A DNA stretch of 64,000 bases from an uncultured Faecalibacterium sp. (GTDB lineage: Bacteria > Bacillota > Clostridia > Oscillospirales > Ruminococcaceae): positions 123,428 to 187,427 of the forward strand of contig CAKSYT010000004.1 in assembly GCA_934524985.1 (NCBI GenBank). Direction: 5' to 3'. Of this stretch, positions 44,812-53,405 are shown piece after piece. The notes below the pieces were generated by a model. It ran no database searches. It was not told the origin of the DNA and was given only the letters and a program-made list of their open reading frames with translations. The stretch's first letter is position 1. Each line of letters opens with the position of its first letter. A program made the position numbers and the translations under genes.

Positions 44812-46578
44812 TCAGGCAGACGGGAGCGAATCAGCATCCACCACGATGAACTCATCACCGGGGTGAATTTTTTCTTTTCGGTTCAGATACTTTTCAATAT
44901 CGAAGGTGTTTTTGGGGTCGTAATCCGAGGTCAGCTTGTAGTTGGGATGATGGGTCAGGTCGTACTTGTCAGAAAGAAACGGTCTGACACCACGCAACTG
45001 CAAAATGCATTTGCCGCCGTCCAGCACCGCCAGCTCGTCCCGGCTCAATAATTCGTGCCCGATTTTTTGGAACGTAGTGCCGTAACTTGGGCTGTTACCA
45101 CGCGTGTCCGAAGTGTTAAACGAATCAATTGTTTCTTTGCCCAGTATTTCAGACAGGTCTTTCAGTGTACCGGGTTCCGAACCGCCGAGAAAAATCTGGC
45201 TGTCCATATTGCCGATGATGGTGTCCGCGTTGTCCTTGTAGATGGCTTTCAACTGGCTTCTCGCCTGCAAAACAAGGCAGGCGGAGATCTCACGGCTGCG
45301 GATGGTGGCCACCAATTTTTCAAGGTTTGGAATCTGCCCGATGTTGGCACACTCGTCGATAAGGCATCGTACATGGATGGGCAGCTTGCCGCCGTACACG
45401 TCATCGGCCTTGTCGCACAAGAGGTTAAAAAGCTGGGTATAGACCATCGAAATCAGGAAGTTGAAGGTGCTGTCCGTATCCGACATGATGAGGAATAGTG
45501 CCGTTTTCTTATCGCCCAGCGTGTCCAGTTGTAGTTCATCGTACATGGTAAGGTCACGCAGTTCTTGGATGTCGAAGGGAGCCATCCTAGCACCGCAGGA
45601 AATGAGGATGGATTTTGCGGTCTTACCGGCAGCCAGCTTGTAAAGCTTGTACTGCCGCCCGGCAAAGCTGTTGGGCTTCTTTTTTGCCAGTTCTTCAAAC
45701 AGCAGATCCACCGGATTTTGGTATTCCTCGTCATCCTCCAGCACCTGCATGGTGTTCAGCATCTCCAGTAGGGTAGCGAAATTTTGCTCCTCCACCGGGG
45801 CTTCATAATGCAGATAGGCGATCAGGGCAGTGAGCAAAAGACGTTCGCTTTTCTCCCAGAACGGGTCCCCGCCGCTGCCTTCCCCCTTCGTGTTGGTCAT
45901 CAGGGTCGTGACCAGTTTCAGAATGTCCTTTTCGCTGTGGACGTAGCTGAACGGATTGTAGTGCATCGACTTTTTGAAGTTGATGGTGTTCAGGATTTTC
46001 AGCTTGTAGCCGTTTTTCAGAAGTGCGTTCCCGCACTCGACCACGATACTACCTTTCGGGTCAGTAACGACATAGGAGGAGTGACATTGGAGAAGATTCG
46101 GCTTCAGCCAGAATCGTGTTTTACCGGAGCCGGAGCCGCCGACGATCAGCACGTTTTTATTCCGGGCGTTCTTGGGGTCAGGCGGGCGGTTGCTCATCAT
46201 CAGCCGTTCCGTTTTGGTCAGAATAATGTTGTCGGCAAATTTCGGAGCCATAAACGGCTCAATGTCCTTGGCAGTTCCCCACCGAGCAGAGCCGTACTCC
46301 ATGCCATGGCGGTACTTTTTTGCATTTTTGCCACGCAAATAGACCGCCAGCCATAACCCTGCACCGCTGCACAAGCCCACCAGCAGATCCAGAGGATGCA
46401 GGCTGGGCAGAGGGTTTGCAAACGCCACCGGGATGGTGCCCATCATCGCCATGATCTTATCGCCCAGTTCCTTGCCCTCGGTAAGCCGCCATGCTTCACC
46501 AAAATTTGTTGCCGCCAGCCCCAGCAGAAGATAGGGCAGATACAGTGCCAGCAGTTTTGTCAGCTTTTTCGTGGTCAC
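44812..46578 (-). CDS. virD4: VirD4-type coupling protein
   Basis: A 588-residue coupling ATPase that brings the relaxase-DNA complex to the channel. There are two N-terminal membrane helices (about 8-24 and 62-82). Walker A is GGSGSGKT near residues 146-153, with DPKGS shortly after; Walker B is near LIDECANIG, and the C-terminal TraG/D signatures (LVLQARSQL, LGGSEPGTLK) are present. GTG start overlaps the TGA of PcfB. No all-alpha insertion is evident beyond the normal length. Confidence 0.95.
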   Translation of the reverse strand: MTTKKLTKLLALYLPYLLLGLAATNFGEAWRLTEGKELGDKIMAMMGTIPVAFANPLPSLHPLDLLVGLCSGAGLWLAVYLRGKNAKKYRHGMEYGSARWGTAKDIEPFMAPKFADNIILTKTERLMMSNRPPDPKNARNKNVLIVGGSGSGKTRFWLKPNLLQCHSSYVVTDPKGSIVVECGNALLKNGYKLKILNTINFKKSMHYNPFSYVHSEKDILKLVTTLMTNTKGEGSGGDPFWEKSERLLLTALIAYLHYEAPVEEQNFATLLEMLNTMQVLEDDEEYQNPVDLLFEELAKKKPNSFAGRQYKLYKLAAGKTAKSILISCGARMAPFDIQELRDLTMYDELQLDTLGDKKTALFLIMSDTDSTFNFLISMVYTQLFNLLCDKADDVYGGKLPIHVRCLIDECANIGQIPNLEKLVATIRSREISACLVLQARSQLKAIYKDNADTIIGNMDSQIFLGGSEPGTLKDLSEILGKETIDSFNTSDTRGNSPSYGTTFQKIGHELLSRDELAVLDGGKCILQLRGVRPFLSDKYDLTHHPNYKLTSDYDPKNTFDIEKYLNRKEKIHPGDEFIVVDADSLPSA

Positions 46579-47042
46579 AGTCCACGCTCCTGTTCCTTGT
46601 GCCGGACTTTGCCGGGGAGTTCTGCCACCGCCTGCACCAGTTCCTGCAATCGTGCCAGCACCGAGGGGCGTTTGTCCTTGTTCAGCAAAGATGCCGAATA
46701 CTCTTTGAACGCCGAATGAAAGGCTTCTGCGTCCGGGGCTTTGAAAAAGACCAGATACCGGGGCGGCACCTCGGAGGTGTCCTTGCGGATAGCGTAGTCG
46801 ATGCCGTACTTTTTGGCATAGCGTTCCAGCCCACGGATGCCGGTCTTGCTGATCTCCACGCTGGACACACCCCGGTTTTGCCGCAGAAGGGTGCGGACGC
46901 TCTGCTTACCTTGGGATGCCTTGGACTGGTACAGCCGAAACGCCGCTTTAACTGCCCGCAGGACAGTCCGGGCAGACAGCTTCGTGGTGGAGATCATAAT
47001 ATTGAATGATTTCTGTTCGATTTCTTCCTGCACTGCCATCAC
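46575..47042 (-). CDS. pcfB: PcfB-family protein
   Basis: A 155-residue protein with the PcfB pattern (SARTVLRAVKAAFRLYQ, then GKQSVRTLLRQ and LERYAKKYGIDYA). PcfB-type proteins partner the coupling protein and relaxase at the membrane in Gram-positive conjugation. GGGAGG lies just before tandem GTG-ATG start codons. The stop overlaps the VirD4 start, as in related elements. Confidence 0.88.
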   Translation of the reverse strand: MMAVQEEIEQKSFNIMISTTKLSARTVLRAVKAAFRLYQSKASQGKQSVRTLLRQNRGVSSVEISKTGIRGLERYAKKYGIDYAIRKDTSEVPPRYLVFFKAPDAEAFHSAFKEYSASLLNKDKRPSVLARLQELVQAVAELPGKVRHKEQERGL

Positions 47043-47063
47043 CTCCCGTGCAGCAGGGTGATT

Positions 47064-47495
47064 TTAGCGGTCATGCTCTGCCGGGGGCTTGGTGCGGGGC
47101 TTTTCTGTGGGAGGTTCATCGGGCACCGGCAGCACCAGCAGACGGTTGCCCAATTTCAAAAAGGCTTCCGGCTGATGGAAAAGCTGCTCGTACTTCTGCG
47201 CCAGTTCCAGGGTCAGGGATGCAAAATCCTCCTCGCCCAGACCCACCACCAGAAAAGTCCCGGCAACGGCATCATACATTTCTCCGTTTTCATCCCGAAG
47301 GGCACGGTTCAGGGGTAGACCCATGAGCTTGCCGTCATCGTTGTAAACGATGGTAACTGGATCTTCAAAAGGGTAGCTTGCGCCGATGGAACCGCCCACC
47401 GCCTGCTGCAAGGCTTTCAGGTCGTTATCGATCTCGACCTGCTGCGGATACTGTCCCGGTGCAATTTTCAGCACCGACAGGGTGTTCTCTTCCAT
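47064..47495 (-). CDS. DUF3846-family protein
   Basis: A 143-residue acidic soluble protein. The pattern VLKIAPGQYPQQVEIDNDL, then LQQAVGGSI and VYNDDGKLMGLPLNRAL matches DUF3846, which occurs mostly in mobile elements and phages. Function is unknown. AAAAGGAGG precedes ATG. Its start overlaps a small membrane-protein frame upstream. Confidence 0.82.
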   Translation of the reverse strand: MEENTLSVLKIAPGQYPQQVEIDNDLKALQQAVGGSIGASYPFEDPVTIVYNDDGKLMGLPLNRALRDENGEMYDAVAGTFLVVGLGEEDFASLTLELAQKYEQLFHQPEAFLKLGNRLLVLPVPDEPPTEKPRTKPPAEHDR

Positions 47496-47622
47496 GTGAA
47501 TCCTCCTTTTTTCTGTTCAGCCCGATTTCGCCGCTCCGTGCCGCCTGCATCAGAGCCGCCACGAAGAAGCCGAAAAAGACACCAGCCTCAAAAAATGCGA
47601 AACCGATAAAAAAGTTCAGCAT
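47425..47622 (-). CDS. Small membrane protein, possibly DUF3789-like
   Basis: A 65-residue frame from ATG 47622 behind GAGGTG. Residues 2-28 are one long hydrophobic helix rich in Phe (FFIGFAFFEAGVFFGFFVAA), followed by LMQAARSGEIG. Small DUF3789-type proteins with one helix and such a basic follow-up are common at this place in Tn1549-like elements. The C-terminal third overlaps the DUF3846 gene, so a shorter product is possible in related elements. Confidence 0.5.
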   Translation of the reverse strand: MLNFFIGFAFFEAGVFFGFFVAALMQAARSGEIGLNRKKEDSHGREHPVGAENCTGTVSAAGRDR

Positions 47623-47630
47623 GGCACACC

Positions 47631-48080
47631 TCAGTCGATGCAGATGCAGGTCAGCTTCTGTCCATCTGCCATCAGGGTGGTGCTGTGACTTTCCAGATAG
47701 GTCTGAAAGCGGTAAATATCCTCCACCGTCAGGGATACGATGGTGCTGTGCCCATCGGTGCGGTAGAAGATGACCGGGCCGGTCAGGTACCGCTTGCCTG
47801 CCAGCTTGAGGACCTGCGCCGGATTGTAGCTGATAAACAGCGACGCACCCTTCACGGAAATCAGGGCATCCTCCTCGTCGAAACAAGGAAGAACAGAAGG
47901 GGCATCCTCCTCCACGATAATGGTCAGTTCCATGTCTGGGCCAATGGCGGCAAGGTAGACATTCTCGCTTGCCATTTCGGTCAAGCAGGATGCCGCCTGT
48001 TTCAGCATAGACAGAATGTTCACGTCCACCGTGATCTGCGGAGCGTGAGTTGCGGAGTGAAAAGGAATCGTATTGTTCAT
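47631..48080 (-). CDS. Conjugative-element protein of unknown function
   Basis: A 149-residue soluble protein, probably alpha/beta. It contains ITVDVNILSMLKQAASCL near the N-terminus, a middle with LISVKGASLFISYNP and TGPVIFYRTDGHST. No known motif is recognised. AGGAGG precedes ATG. It lies between ParB and the small membrane protein in the maintenance-to-transfer part of the operon. Confidence 0.75.
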   Translation of the reverse strand: MNNTIPFHSATHAPQITVDVNILSMLKQAASCLTEMASENVYLAAIGPDMELTIIVEEDAPSVLPCFDEEDALISVKGASLFISYNPAQVLKLAGKRYLTGPVIFYRTDGHSTIVSLTVEDIYRFQTYLESHSTTLMADGQKLTCICID

Positions 48081-48140
48081 GGGCGTTACCTCCTGAATTT
48101 TTGCAAAAATAAAAGACCCGATTGGGTCTTACGTTACGGG

Positions 48141-49070
48141 TCAGCGCTCGTTGCGGCGCTGCTGCTTTTTCTGCCACGCATCCAAAAGCTGAATGATCTT
48201 CTCCTCCATCTGTTTGGGCGTGTAGCTGCGGGGAAAATACTTCCGCAGGGTCTCGTTTTTGATGGTCACAGTGTCTTTTTCGCTCTTTTTCTCCTGTCCC
48301 ATCACATCAAAGGCTTTTTCGTAGCTGAAATCTCCCTGCTGTGCCATCTTTTTCAGTTGCTGCGCCTGCGATAAGGACGGCGCATTCTGGGTGTCCTCCA
48401 TGGCTTCTAAAAAATCCCGCTGTTGGCTTTCGTCCAGATAGGATAGCTCCACAGCGGGATTGAAGGAGATCTTCTTTTCGTCTACCATGTCCAGTAGTTC
48501 AGGGATAAGGTTCGTTAGACGGATAAAACGCTGGACTTGTCTGCCGCTTTCTTCGTTTCCTTTTCCAACCAAATCAGCCGCTTCCAACTTCCCGACAACT
48601 TGTCGGGAAGTTAAATCTGACCTAGCACCTTGATTTTTTAGAGCTTTCAGCTTCATTTTGTAGGCCAAAGCCCGTTCACTAGGCAGGATGTGTTCACGCT
48701 GAAGGTTGGAATCCACCATCAATATCACAGCAGCATCGTCCGACATCTGCCGCACAATGACCGGCAGGGTGTCCAGCCCGGCAAGTTTAGCCGCATACTG
48801 ACGACGATGCCCGGAGATGATCTCATAGCCATCACCATCCGGGCGAGGGCGGGCAATCAGCGGAGCCAGCACACCGTACTGTGCGATACTCTCCACCGTC
48901 CGGGTCATGGCTTCATCGTCCAGCACCTTGAAAGGGTGGTTGGTGAAGGGGTGCAACGCGTCAATGGGGATCTGCTGTACCTGCTCCCGCTGTTCCTCCT
49001 GTCGGTTTTCCTCGGTAGAGAACAGGTCATCTAGCCCTTTCAGAGCTAAGTTTCCGCTGTCGATCGGCAT
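48141..49070 (-). CDS. parB: ParB-family partition/transcription protein
   Basis: A 309-residue ParB/Spo0J-like protein. The N-terminal ParB nuclease-like CTP-binding domain has PIDALHPFTNHPF, SGHRRQYAAKLAGL and NLQREHILPSERA. A central helix-turn-helix region and a helical C-terminus follow. ATG 49070 has AAGGAGGTG upstream; the frame is open 43 codons further. It overlaps the end of ParA by 44 bases. With ParA it probably stabilises the circular excised form or regulates the operon. Confidence 0.92.
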   Translation of the reverse strand: MPIDSGNLALKGLDDLFSTEENRQEEQREQVQQIPIDALHPFTNHPFKVLDDEAMTRTVESIAQYGVLAPLIARPRPDGDGYEIISGHRRQYAAKLAGLDTLPVIVRQMSDDAAVILMVDSNLQREHILPSERALAYKMKLKALKNQGARSDLTSRQVVGKLEAADLVGKGNEESGRQVQRFIRLTNLIPELLDMVDEKKISFNPAVELSYLDESQQRDFLEAMEDTQNAPSLSQAQQLKKMAQQGDFSYEKAFDVMGQEKKSEKDTVTIKNETLRKYFPRSYTPKQMEEKIIQLLDAWQKKQQRRNER

Positions 49071-49854
49071 CTGCCAGCACCTCCTTCGCAAGAGATTTGT
49101 AGGCTTCTGCCACCTTGCCCTTGGGGTCATAGGCAAAGATGCTTTTGCCTGCCGCACTGGTTTCAGCCGCTCGGACAGAGCGGGGAATGGTCTGCTCAAA
49201 CACCTTCAGGTGCTTTCCGTATGCCTGCCGGATCAGATTGCTGATCTGTTTTCCGTAGTTGGTACGGCTGTCGGTCATAGTCAGCAGAATACCCTCGATT
49301 TTCAGTTTCGGGTTGATCTGCTGCCGGACTTTCTGCACGGTCTGCAAAAGCTGTTCCAGACCCTTTGCGGAAAGGTACTGCGCCTGCACTGGAATCAGGG
49401 CAGCGTCTGCCGCCGCCAGTGCGTTGATGGTCAGCATCCCCAGCGAGGGCATACAGTCCAGCAGAATAAAATCGTACTCCCGTTTGGCACTGTCCAGCAC
49501 CTGCTTGAGCATCTTTTCCCGGTTCATGCTGTTTACCAGAGACACTTCAAGCCCTGCCAGTTCGATGTTTGCCGGGATCAGGTCAACGCCCTCTGCGTGG
49601 TGCAGAATGCCCTCACCGGGCTGGATGGGTTGGTCGTTCATGGCTTTTGCCATCAGGCTAGAGAGGGTAGTGGGCAGTTCATCGGGCTGCTGCCAGCCCA
49701 TGCTGATGGTCAATGACCCCTGCGGGTCAGTGTCCACCAACAGGACTTTCTTGCCCTCCATTGCCAGCCCGATGCCTAAGTTCTCACAGGTGGTGCTTTT
49801 TCCTACACCACCTTTTTGATTGGTGACTGCGATAATCGTAGCTTTCTTTGCGAT
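49027..49854 (-). CDS. parA: ParA-family partition ATPase
   Basis: A ParA/MinD ATPase of about 275 residues. The deviant Walker A KGGVGKST lies near the N-terminus, DTDPQG is motif A', and FILLDCMPSLG is Walker B. There is no extra N-terminal helix-turn-helix, so it is the short type. The expected MAKKATIIAV terminus falls on ATC 49854, with GGGGAGG 7-9 bases before it. In-frame GTG and TTG codons lie further upstream, before the ribosome site. It ends inside the ParB gene. A partition system on an ICE suggests a plasmid-like replicating phase. Confidence 0.9.
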   Translation of the reverse strand: MAKKATIIAVTNQKGGVGKSTTCENLGIGLAMEGKKVLLVDTDPQGSLTISMGWQQPDELPTTLSSLMAKAMNDQPIQPGEGILHHAEGVDLIPANIELAGLEVSLVNSMNREKMLKQVLDSAKREYDFILLDCMPSLGMLTINALAAADAALIPVQAQYLSAKGLEQLLQTVQKVRQQINPKLKIEGILLTMTDSRTNYGKQISNLIRQAYGKHLKVFEQTIPRSVRAAETSAAGKSIFAYDPKGKVAEAYKSLAKEVLADADRQRKLSSERAR

Positions 49855-49858
49855 AACA

Positions 49859-50722
49859 TCACCTCCCCGGAGAACCACACGCAAAGTCGTGGTTCGTCTT
49901 GTTCTGATAGTAGAGGTTCATGGTGGTGGGCGCATTGTAGAGCATCGCCAGCAGATACTGCTTCATGTTCCGCACCGGGGCGGTGTTTTCTGCCAGACAG
50001 CCCAGCACGAAACGGATGTGGTCAGCATTCAGCTTTTTCAGCCGACTGCGTACCACCTCGGCGGGTTTGTCATCTCCCGCAATCCGCAATATCTTGCGCT
50101 TGGTGGAACAGGTATCCACAAGCAAGTCCACGATCTGGTAGATGGTGTCCTCATCGTCCGGGCAGAGCCGGAGCAGAAGGTCTACCTCCAGTACCTGATA
50201 AAAATAATCTTCGAGCTGTTCACGAATGTTCCCTGAATGGATAGGATCAGGTTTATTCATCTCTGTTTTATTCTTATCAGTCTTATTTGCTTGCGGTTTT
50301 GGCTGCACCAGAATTGCGCTTTCAGCAGCACCTGAATTGCTGTTTGGGCAATTCTGTACTTGCGCTTTTGGCAGTCCAGATGAAAAGTCCTTGACGTAGA
50401 TCAGGCTGGGTCTGCCCAGACCACGGCGTTTGCGCTCGATAAGGTCGATGCCCTCCAGTTCTCGCAACAGCTTGACCGCCTTGTGTTCGGCGCAGCAAAG
50501 GGATTCCTGCACTTCCCGGACGGTGTAGATGATATACACCCGCCCCTGCTCGTCCAGCCAGCCGTTCTTTGCGGACAGGCTCATGCGATCCAGCAGGATG
50601 CCGTACAGCGTCCGGGCATCGGTGGAGAGCTGCCGGAAGCGGCAGTCTTGGAACAGTGCCTTGGGGATGCGGAAATAGGAGAACAATTCGCCCGACTGAC
50701 CATAGAAGTAGTCCAGCGTCAT
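49859..50722 (-). CDS. repA: RepA_N-type replication initiator
   Basis: A 287-residue protein. The N-terminal domain with FYGQSGELFSYFRIPKALF, FRQLSTDARTLYGILLDRM and WLDEQGRVYIIYTVREVQ matches the RepA_N winged-helix family of Firmicutes plasmids and ICEs. The C-terminal domain is helical and probably host-specific. It should start replication of the excised circle. ATG 50722 has GAGGTC 7 bases upstream. It is the first gene of the long minus-strand operon. The AT-rich DNA before it could hold the promoter and iterons, but I see no clear iteron array. Confidence 0.9.
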   Translation of the reverse strand: MTLDYFYGQSGELFSYFRIPKALFQDCRFRQLSTDARTLYGILLDRMSLSAKNGWLDEQGRVYIIYTVREVQESLCCAEHKAVKLLRELEGIDLIERKRRGLGRPSLIYVKDFSSGLPKAQVQNCPNSNSGAAESAILVQPKPQANKTDKNKTEMNKPDPIHSGNIREQLEDYFYQVLEVDLLLRLCPDDEDTIYQIVDLLVDTCSTKRKILRIAGDDKPAEVVRSRLKKLNADHIRFVLGCLAENTAPVRNMKQYLLAMLYNAPTTMNLYYQNKTNHDFACGSPGR

Positions 50723-51233
50723 TTGGTGTGACCTCGGATTTTCAACTGTATGGGTGCGTTCATGTGGAAAAACACCTCCTTTTTGTGATATGGAAAATTT
50801 TTTGAAGTTCCATTTTTGAGAAAAAATGGATGGAAAAAAGATGAAAAAATGCGTTGTAGTTTGTCCCGAAAACTGCAAAAGCAAAAATGTGTTATTTTCT
50901 GAAAATATTACTAAAGGGATAAAAAATCGAATGTTCGAAAAAATAAATAACGTAAATATGCATTTTCTTGTACTCTCCGTTTATAAAGTGCAGAACAGGC
51001 TGCTATCAAGAACCCCCGCAAGTGATTGCGTGAGCGCTTGAAAAAGCACAAATAAAGCAAACGAACCGCCCCGGTTTCCGTAATGGAAGCCGGGGCGGTT
51101 TTTTGTGCTGCAACTTACAGGGAAAAGCGGAAATAGCAAAAACATCCTGTATGGAAGGACAAGCAGGCTGTCCAACAGGATCGTTATAATAGACAGACAA
51201 AAGAACGCAAACACCGTTAAAGGAGAGTGCACA
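50723..51233. other. Non-coding region beyond repA, probable element boundary zone
   Basis: About 50,760-50,990 is very AT-rich and carries a short palindrome (TCGAA and TTCGA near 50,927-50,938). It would suit the repA promoter and the end of the conjugative element. The GC-rich repeat with a terminator at 51,029-51,108 follows. No reading frame here looks coding, and I could not fix an attachment site. Confidence 0.5.
51029..51108. repeat. Terminator-containing dispersed repeat, copy A
   Basis: An imperfect repeat of about 80 bases, matched at 57,925-58,007. Its core is a terminator: AACCGCCCCGG (51064-51074) pairs with 51090-51100, an inner TTCC/GGAA extends the stem, and six T residues follow. 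Upstream parts (TGAGCGCTTGAAAAAGCAC here, TGAACGCCTGAAAGGCACC in copy B) also align. Confidence 0.7.
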
Positions 51234-51398
51234 ATGAAAAAACGATGGATGTTTCTGCTGGGCGCGGCATTTGCCGCCGAGCTGTTTCTGGTCGTCTGTA
51301 TGGCAAGCAGAGGCGCATCGCCGCGTCAGGTAATGTATACATTTAAGGATGACGTATGGGACGTGGTCTACCGGCTGAACCGCAGATGGAATTTGTGA
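51234..51398 (+). CDS. Small single-pass membrane protein
   Basis: A 54-residue protein: basic start (KKRW), a helix near 5-23 (FLLGAAFAAELFLVVCMAS), then a polar tail with DDVWDVVYRLNRRW. AAAGGAG precedes ATG, a TATAAT box lies at 51185-51190, and a terminator follows the stop closely, so it is a monocistronic unit. It resembles a small exported or anchored peptide. No family is recognised. Confidence 0.7.
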   Translation: MKKRWMFLLGAAFAAELFLVVCMASRGASPRQVMYTFKDDVWDVVYRLNRRWNL

Positions 51399-51420
51399 GA
51401 AAACACTTGACTTTTTGGAA

Positions 51421-51450
51421 GATGGACAGGCGGTCTGTCCATCTCTTTTT
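51421..51450 (+). terminator. Intrinsic terminator after the 54-residue gene
   Basis: Eight-base perfect stem GATGGACA/TGTCCATC (51421-51428 with 51436-51443) followed by TCTTTTT. Confidence 0.8.
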
Positions 51451-51524
51451 GTATACTGGAATTGTGCAAAAGAGACAAAATTTTTGCTGTTATTCCGCAA
51501 AACGACAAAAGTTCACACAAGGAA

Positions 51525-51553
51525 TTGCGACTGTTGTTGCACTATGTTACAAT
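51525..51553 (+). promoter_or_regulatory. Sigma-70 type promoter of the WYL-GTPase operon
   Basis: TTGCGA, a 17-base spacer and TACAAT, 23 bases before the GTG start of the WYL gene. It is the only clear promoter before the GTPase genes. Confidence 0.7.
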
Positions 51554-51575
51554 GAGCGGAGAAGGAGAATGAACT

Positions 51576-52517
51576 GTGCGTAATAGTAGATTAGACCGTA
51601 TACTCTATATCCAACAGGTGCTGGTACAGGGCGGTGTGCTGAACAAACAGCAGACGGCTGACCGCTTCGGTGTCAGCGAAAAAACCATTCAGCGCGACCT
51701 TGACACCCTGCGCAGCTACTTTGCAGACAGCGAGCCGCGCCGGGAGATTTTGTATAACTCCGCAAAGGGCGGTTATCTGCTGGACGATACGCTTTCGCGC
51801 TTCCTCACCAGCAGCGAGATTCTGGCAGTGTGCAAGATTTTGCTGGAAAGCCGCTCCATGGTCAAGGAGGAAATGTTCCCCATTCTGGACAAGCTGGTGC
51901 GTGTGTGCACCCCGCTGGACCGGCTGAATCAGGTCAAAGACCTTATCAGCAACGAGCGATTCCATTACGTTGAGCCGCAGCATGGCCGGAAGTTTATCGA
52001 GAGCCTGTGGGAGATCGGCACTGCGATCGAAAACCACAACCTGATGGAAATCACCTACTGCCGCACCCACGACGGCGAGACCCGCGTGCGCACCATCGAG
52101 CCGGTGGGCATCCTGTTCAGCGAGTATTATTTCTATCTGGCGGCATTCATCGAGGACATCGACAAGGACAAACACTTCCAGAACCCGCAGGACAACTCAC
52201 CCACCATCTACCGCATCGACCGTATCCAGAACTATAAGACCCTCGACCGGCACTTTGCCCAGCGGTATACCGACCGCTTTCAGGAGGGCGAGATGCGCAA
52301 GCGCATCCAGTTTATGTACGGCGGCGAGTTGCAGACCATTCGGTTCGAGTATACCGGGCCAAGTCTGGAATCGGTGCTCGACCGTCTGCCCACCGCAAAG
52401 GTGCTGCAAGTGACAGAAAAGGGCTGGATTTTGGAAGCGGAAGTGTTTGGCACGGGCATCCAGATGTGGGTGCGCAGTCAGGGGGACTATGTGAAGGTGA
52501 TTTCGTGCAATGAGTAA
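51576..52517 (+). CDS. WYL-domain transcriptional regulator
   Basis: A 313-residue regulator. The N-terminal winged helix-turn-helix (LNKQQTADRFGVSEKTIQRD) is followed by a linker domain, the WYL domain (about 140-215, with LMEITYCRTHDGETRVRTIE and GILFSEYYFYLAAF) and a WCX-type C-terminal domain. WYL domains sense ligands, often nucleic acids or nucleotides, and control many defence and stress loci. GTG start with GGAG 8 bases upstream. Only 39 bases separate it from the next gene, so it probably controls the operon it heads. Confidence 0.9.
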   Translation: MRNSRLDRILYIQQVLVQGGVLNKQQTADRFGVSEKTIQRDLDTLRSYFADSEPRREILYNSAKGGYLLDDTLSRFLTSSEILAVCKILLESRSMVKEEMFPILDKLVRVCTPLDRLNQVKDLISNERFHYVEPQHGRKFIESLWEIGTAIENHNLMEITYCRTHDGETRVRTIEPVGILFSEYYFYLAAFIEDIDKDKHFQNPQDNSPTIYRIDRIQNYKTLDRHFAQRYTDRFQEGEMRKRIQFMYGGELQTIRFEYTGPSLESVLDRLPTAKVLQVTEKGWILEAEVFGTGIQMWVRSQGDYVKVISCNE

Positions 52518-52556
52518 GGCGGATTTCGGAAAGACGGCATAAAAAGGAGAAACCAG

Positions 52557-53390
52557 ATGCTTTTTACAAATGTCAAGAGAAAGGCGGAAGAAGGACTGAG
52601 CCGTGAGCGAATCGAATACAGGGAACGCTATCAGGAGACGCTAAGCAGCGCGGAAATGCTGCTTGATACCCGGTACGAAGCGGTTCAGCTTCTGCACGAG
52701 TGTGAGGAATATCTTCAGATGATCTCAAACCATCCCTATACATACGATTTGAAACGCAGCAAGGTCTACAAGGAATATCAGGCGTTTGAAAAGCAACTCA
52801 AAAAATATAAGCCGCATAAGAACAAGGCGGAGTTCCTGCTTGGTGGAGGGAAAGTTCTTGGCGCTGGCAGTGTACTGTTGGGGCCGAATGCGATGCTGGC
52901 AGCGGTAACGACGTTTGGATTAACGCCGGCCAGTGCAGTGCTTGGGCGGCTGGACGGCACAGCGACTGTGAATGCAGCACTTACATGGTTGTGCGGCGGA
53001 GCGTTTACGCTTGGCGGAGGAATCATGGTGGCGCCGGTGCTTTTTGCACTGGCTGGCCCTGTCGGTATGGCAGTGGGGGCAGGCTGTTCTGCGGCGAACC
53101 TTCTCACGGCGGATAACAAGAAGAAAATACAGCAGGCAGAGGTGAATACCGCAGCACTCAAGAGTGAGATCGTATGGCTTCGCAGTGTGAAAAAACGAAC
53201 CGAGACGCTGCAGGCTGAAACGGTGTCGCTGAGCCGGTTGGTGAAGAAAGAGCTGGAGGAACTGAAGACCTTGAAAAAGCAGGAATACAGCAGCTTTTCC
53301 GGCGGAGAGGCCCGGAAGCTTGGAACGATGATGAACAATGCGCAGTCGCTGCGGGAAAAAGTCGTTGAGACGATCCCGCTAAGCCGGTAA
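52557..53390 (+). CDS. Coiled-coil protein with glycine/alanine-rich hydrophobic core
   Basis: A 277-residue protein. Residues about 1-90 are a charged helical domain (RERIEYRERYQETLSSAEML). About 93-185 are highly hydrophobic and rich in Gly and Ala, with two or three membrane-spanning stretches (GGAFTLGGGIMVAPVLFALA). About 190-250 return to a long coiled coil. AAAGGAG precedes ATG. The layout, membrane core between coiled coils, suits a membrane-inserting partner of the GTPases downstream. No family is recognised. Confidence 0.8.
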   Translation: MLFTNVKRKAEEGLSRERIEYRERYQETLSSAEMLLDTRYEAVQLLHECEEYLQMISNHPYTYDLKRSKVYKEYQAFEKQLKKYKPHKNKAEFLLGGGKVLGAGSVLLGPNAMLAAVTTFGLTPASAVLGRLDGTATVNAALTWLCGGAFTLGGGIMVAPVLFALAGPVGMAVGAGCSAANLLTADNKKKIQQAEVNTAALKSEIVWLRSVKKRTETLQAETVSLSRLVKKELEELKTLKKQEYSSFSGGEARKLGTMMNNAQSLREKVVETIPLSR

Positions 53391-53405
53391 CGGGAGGAAT
53401 ACAGG

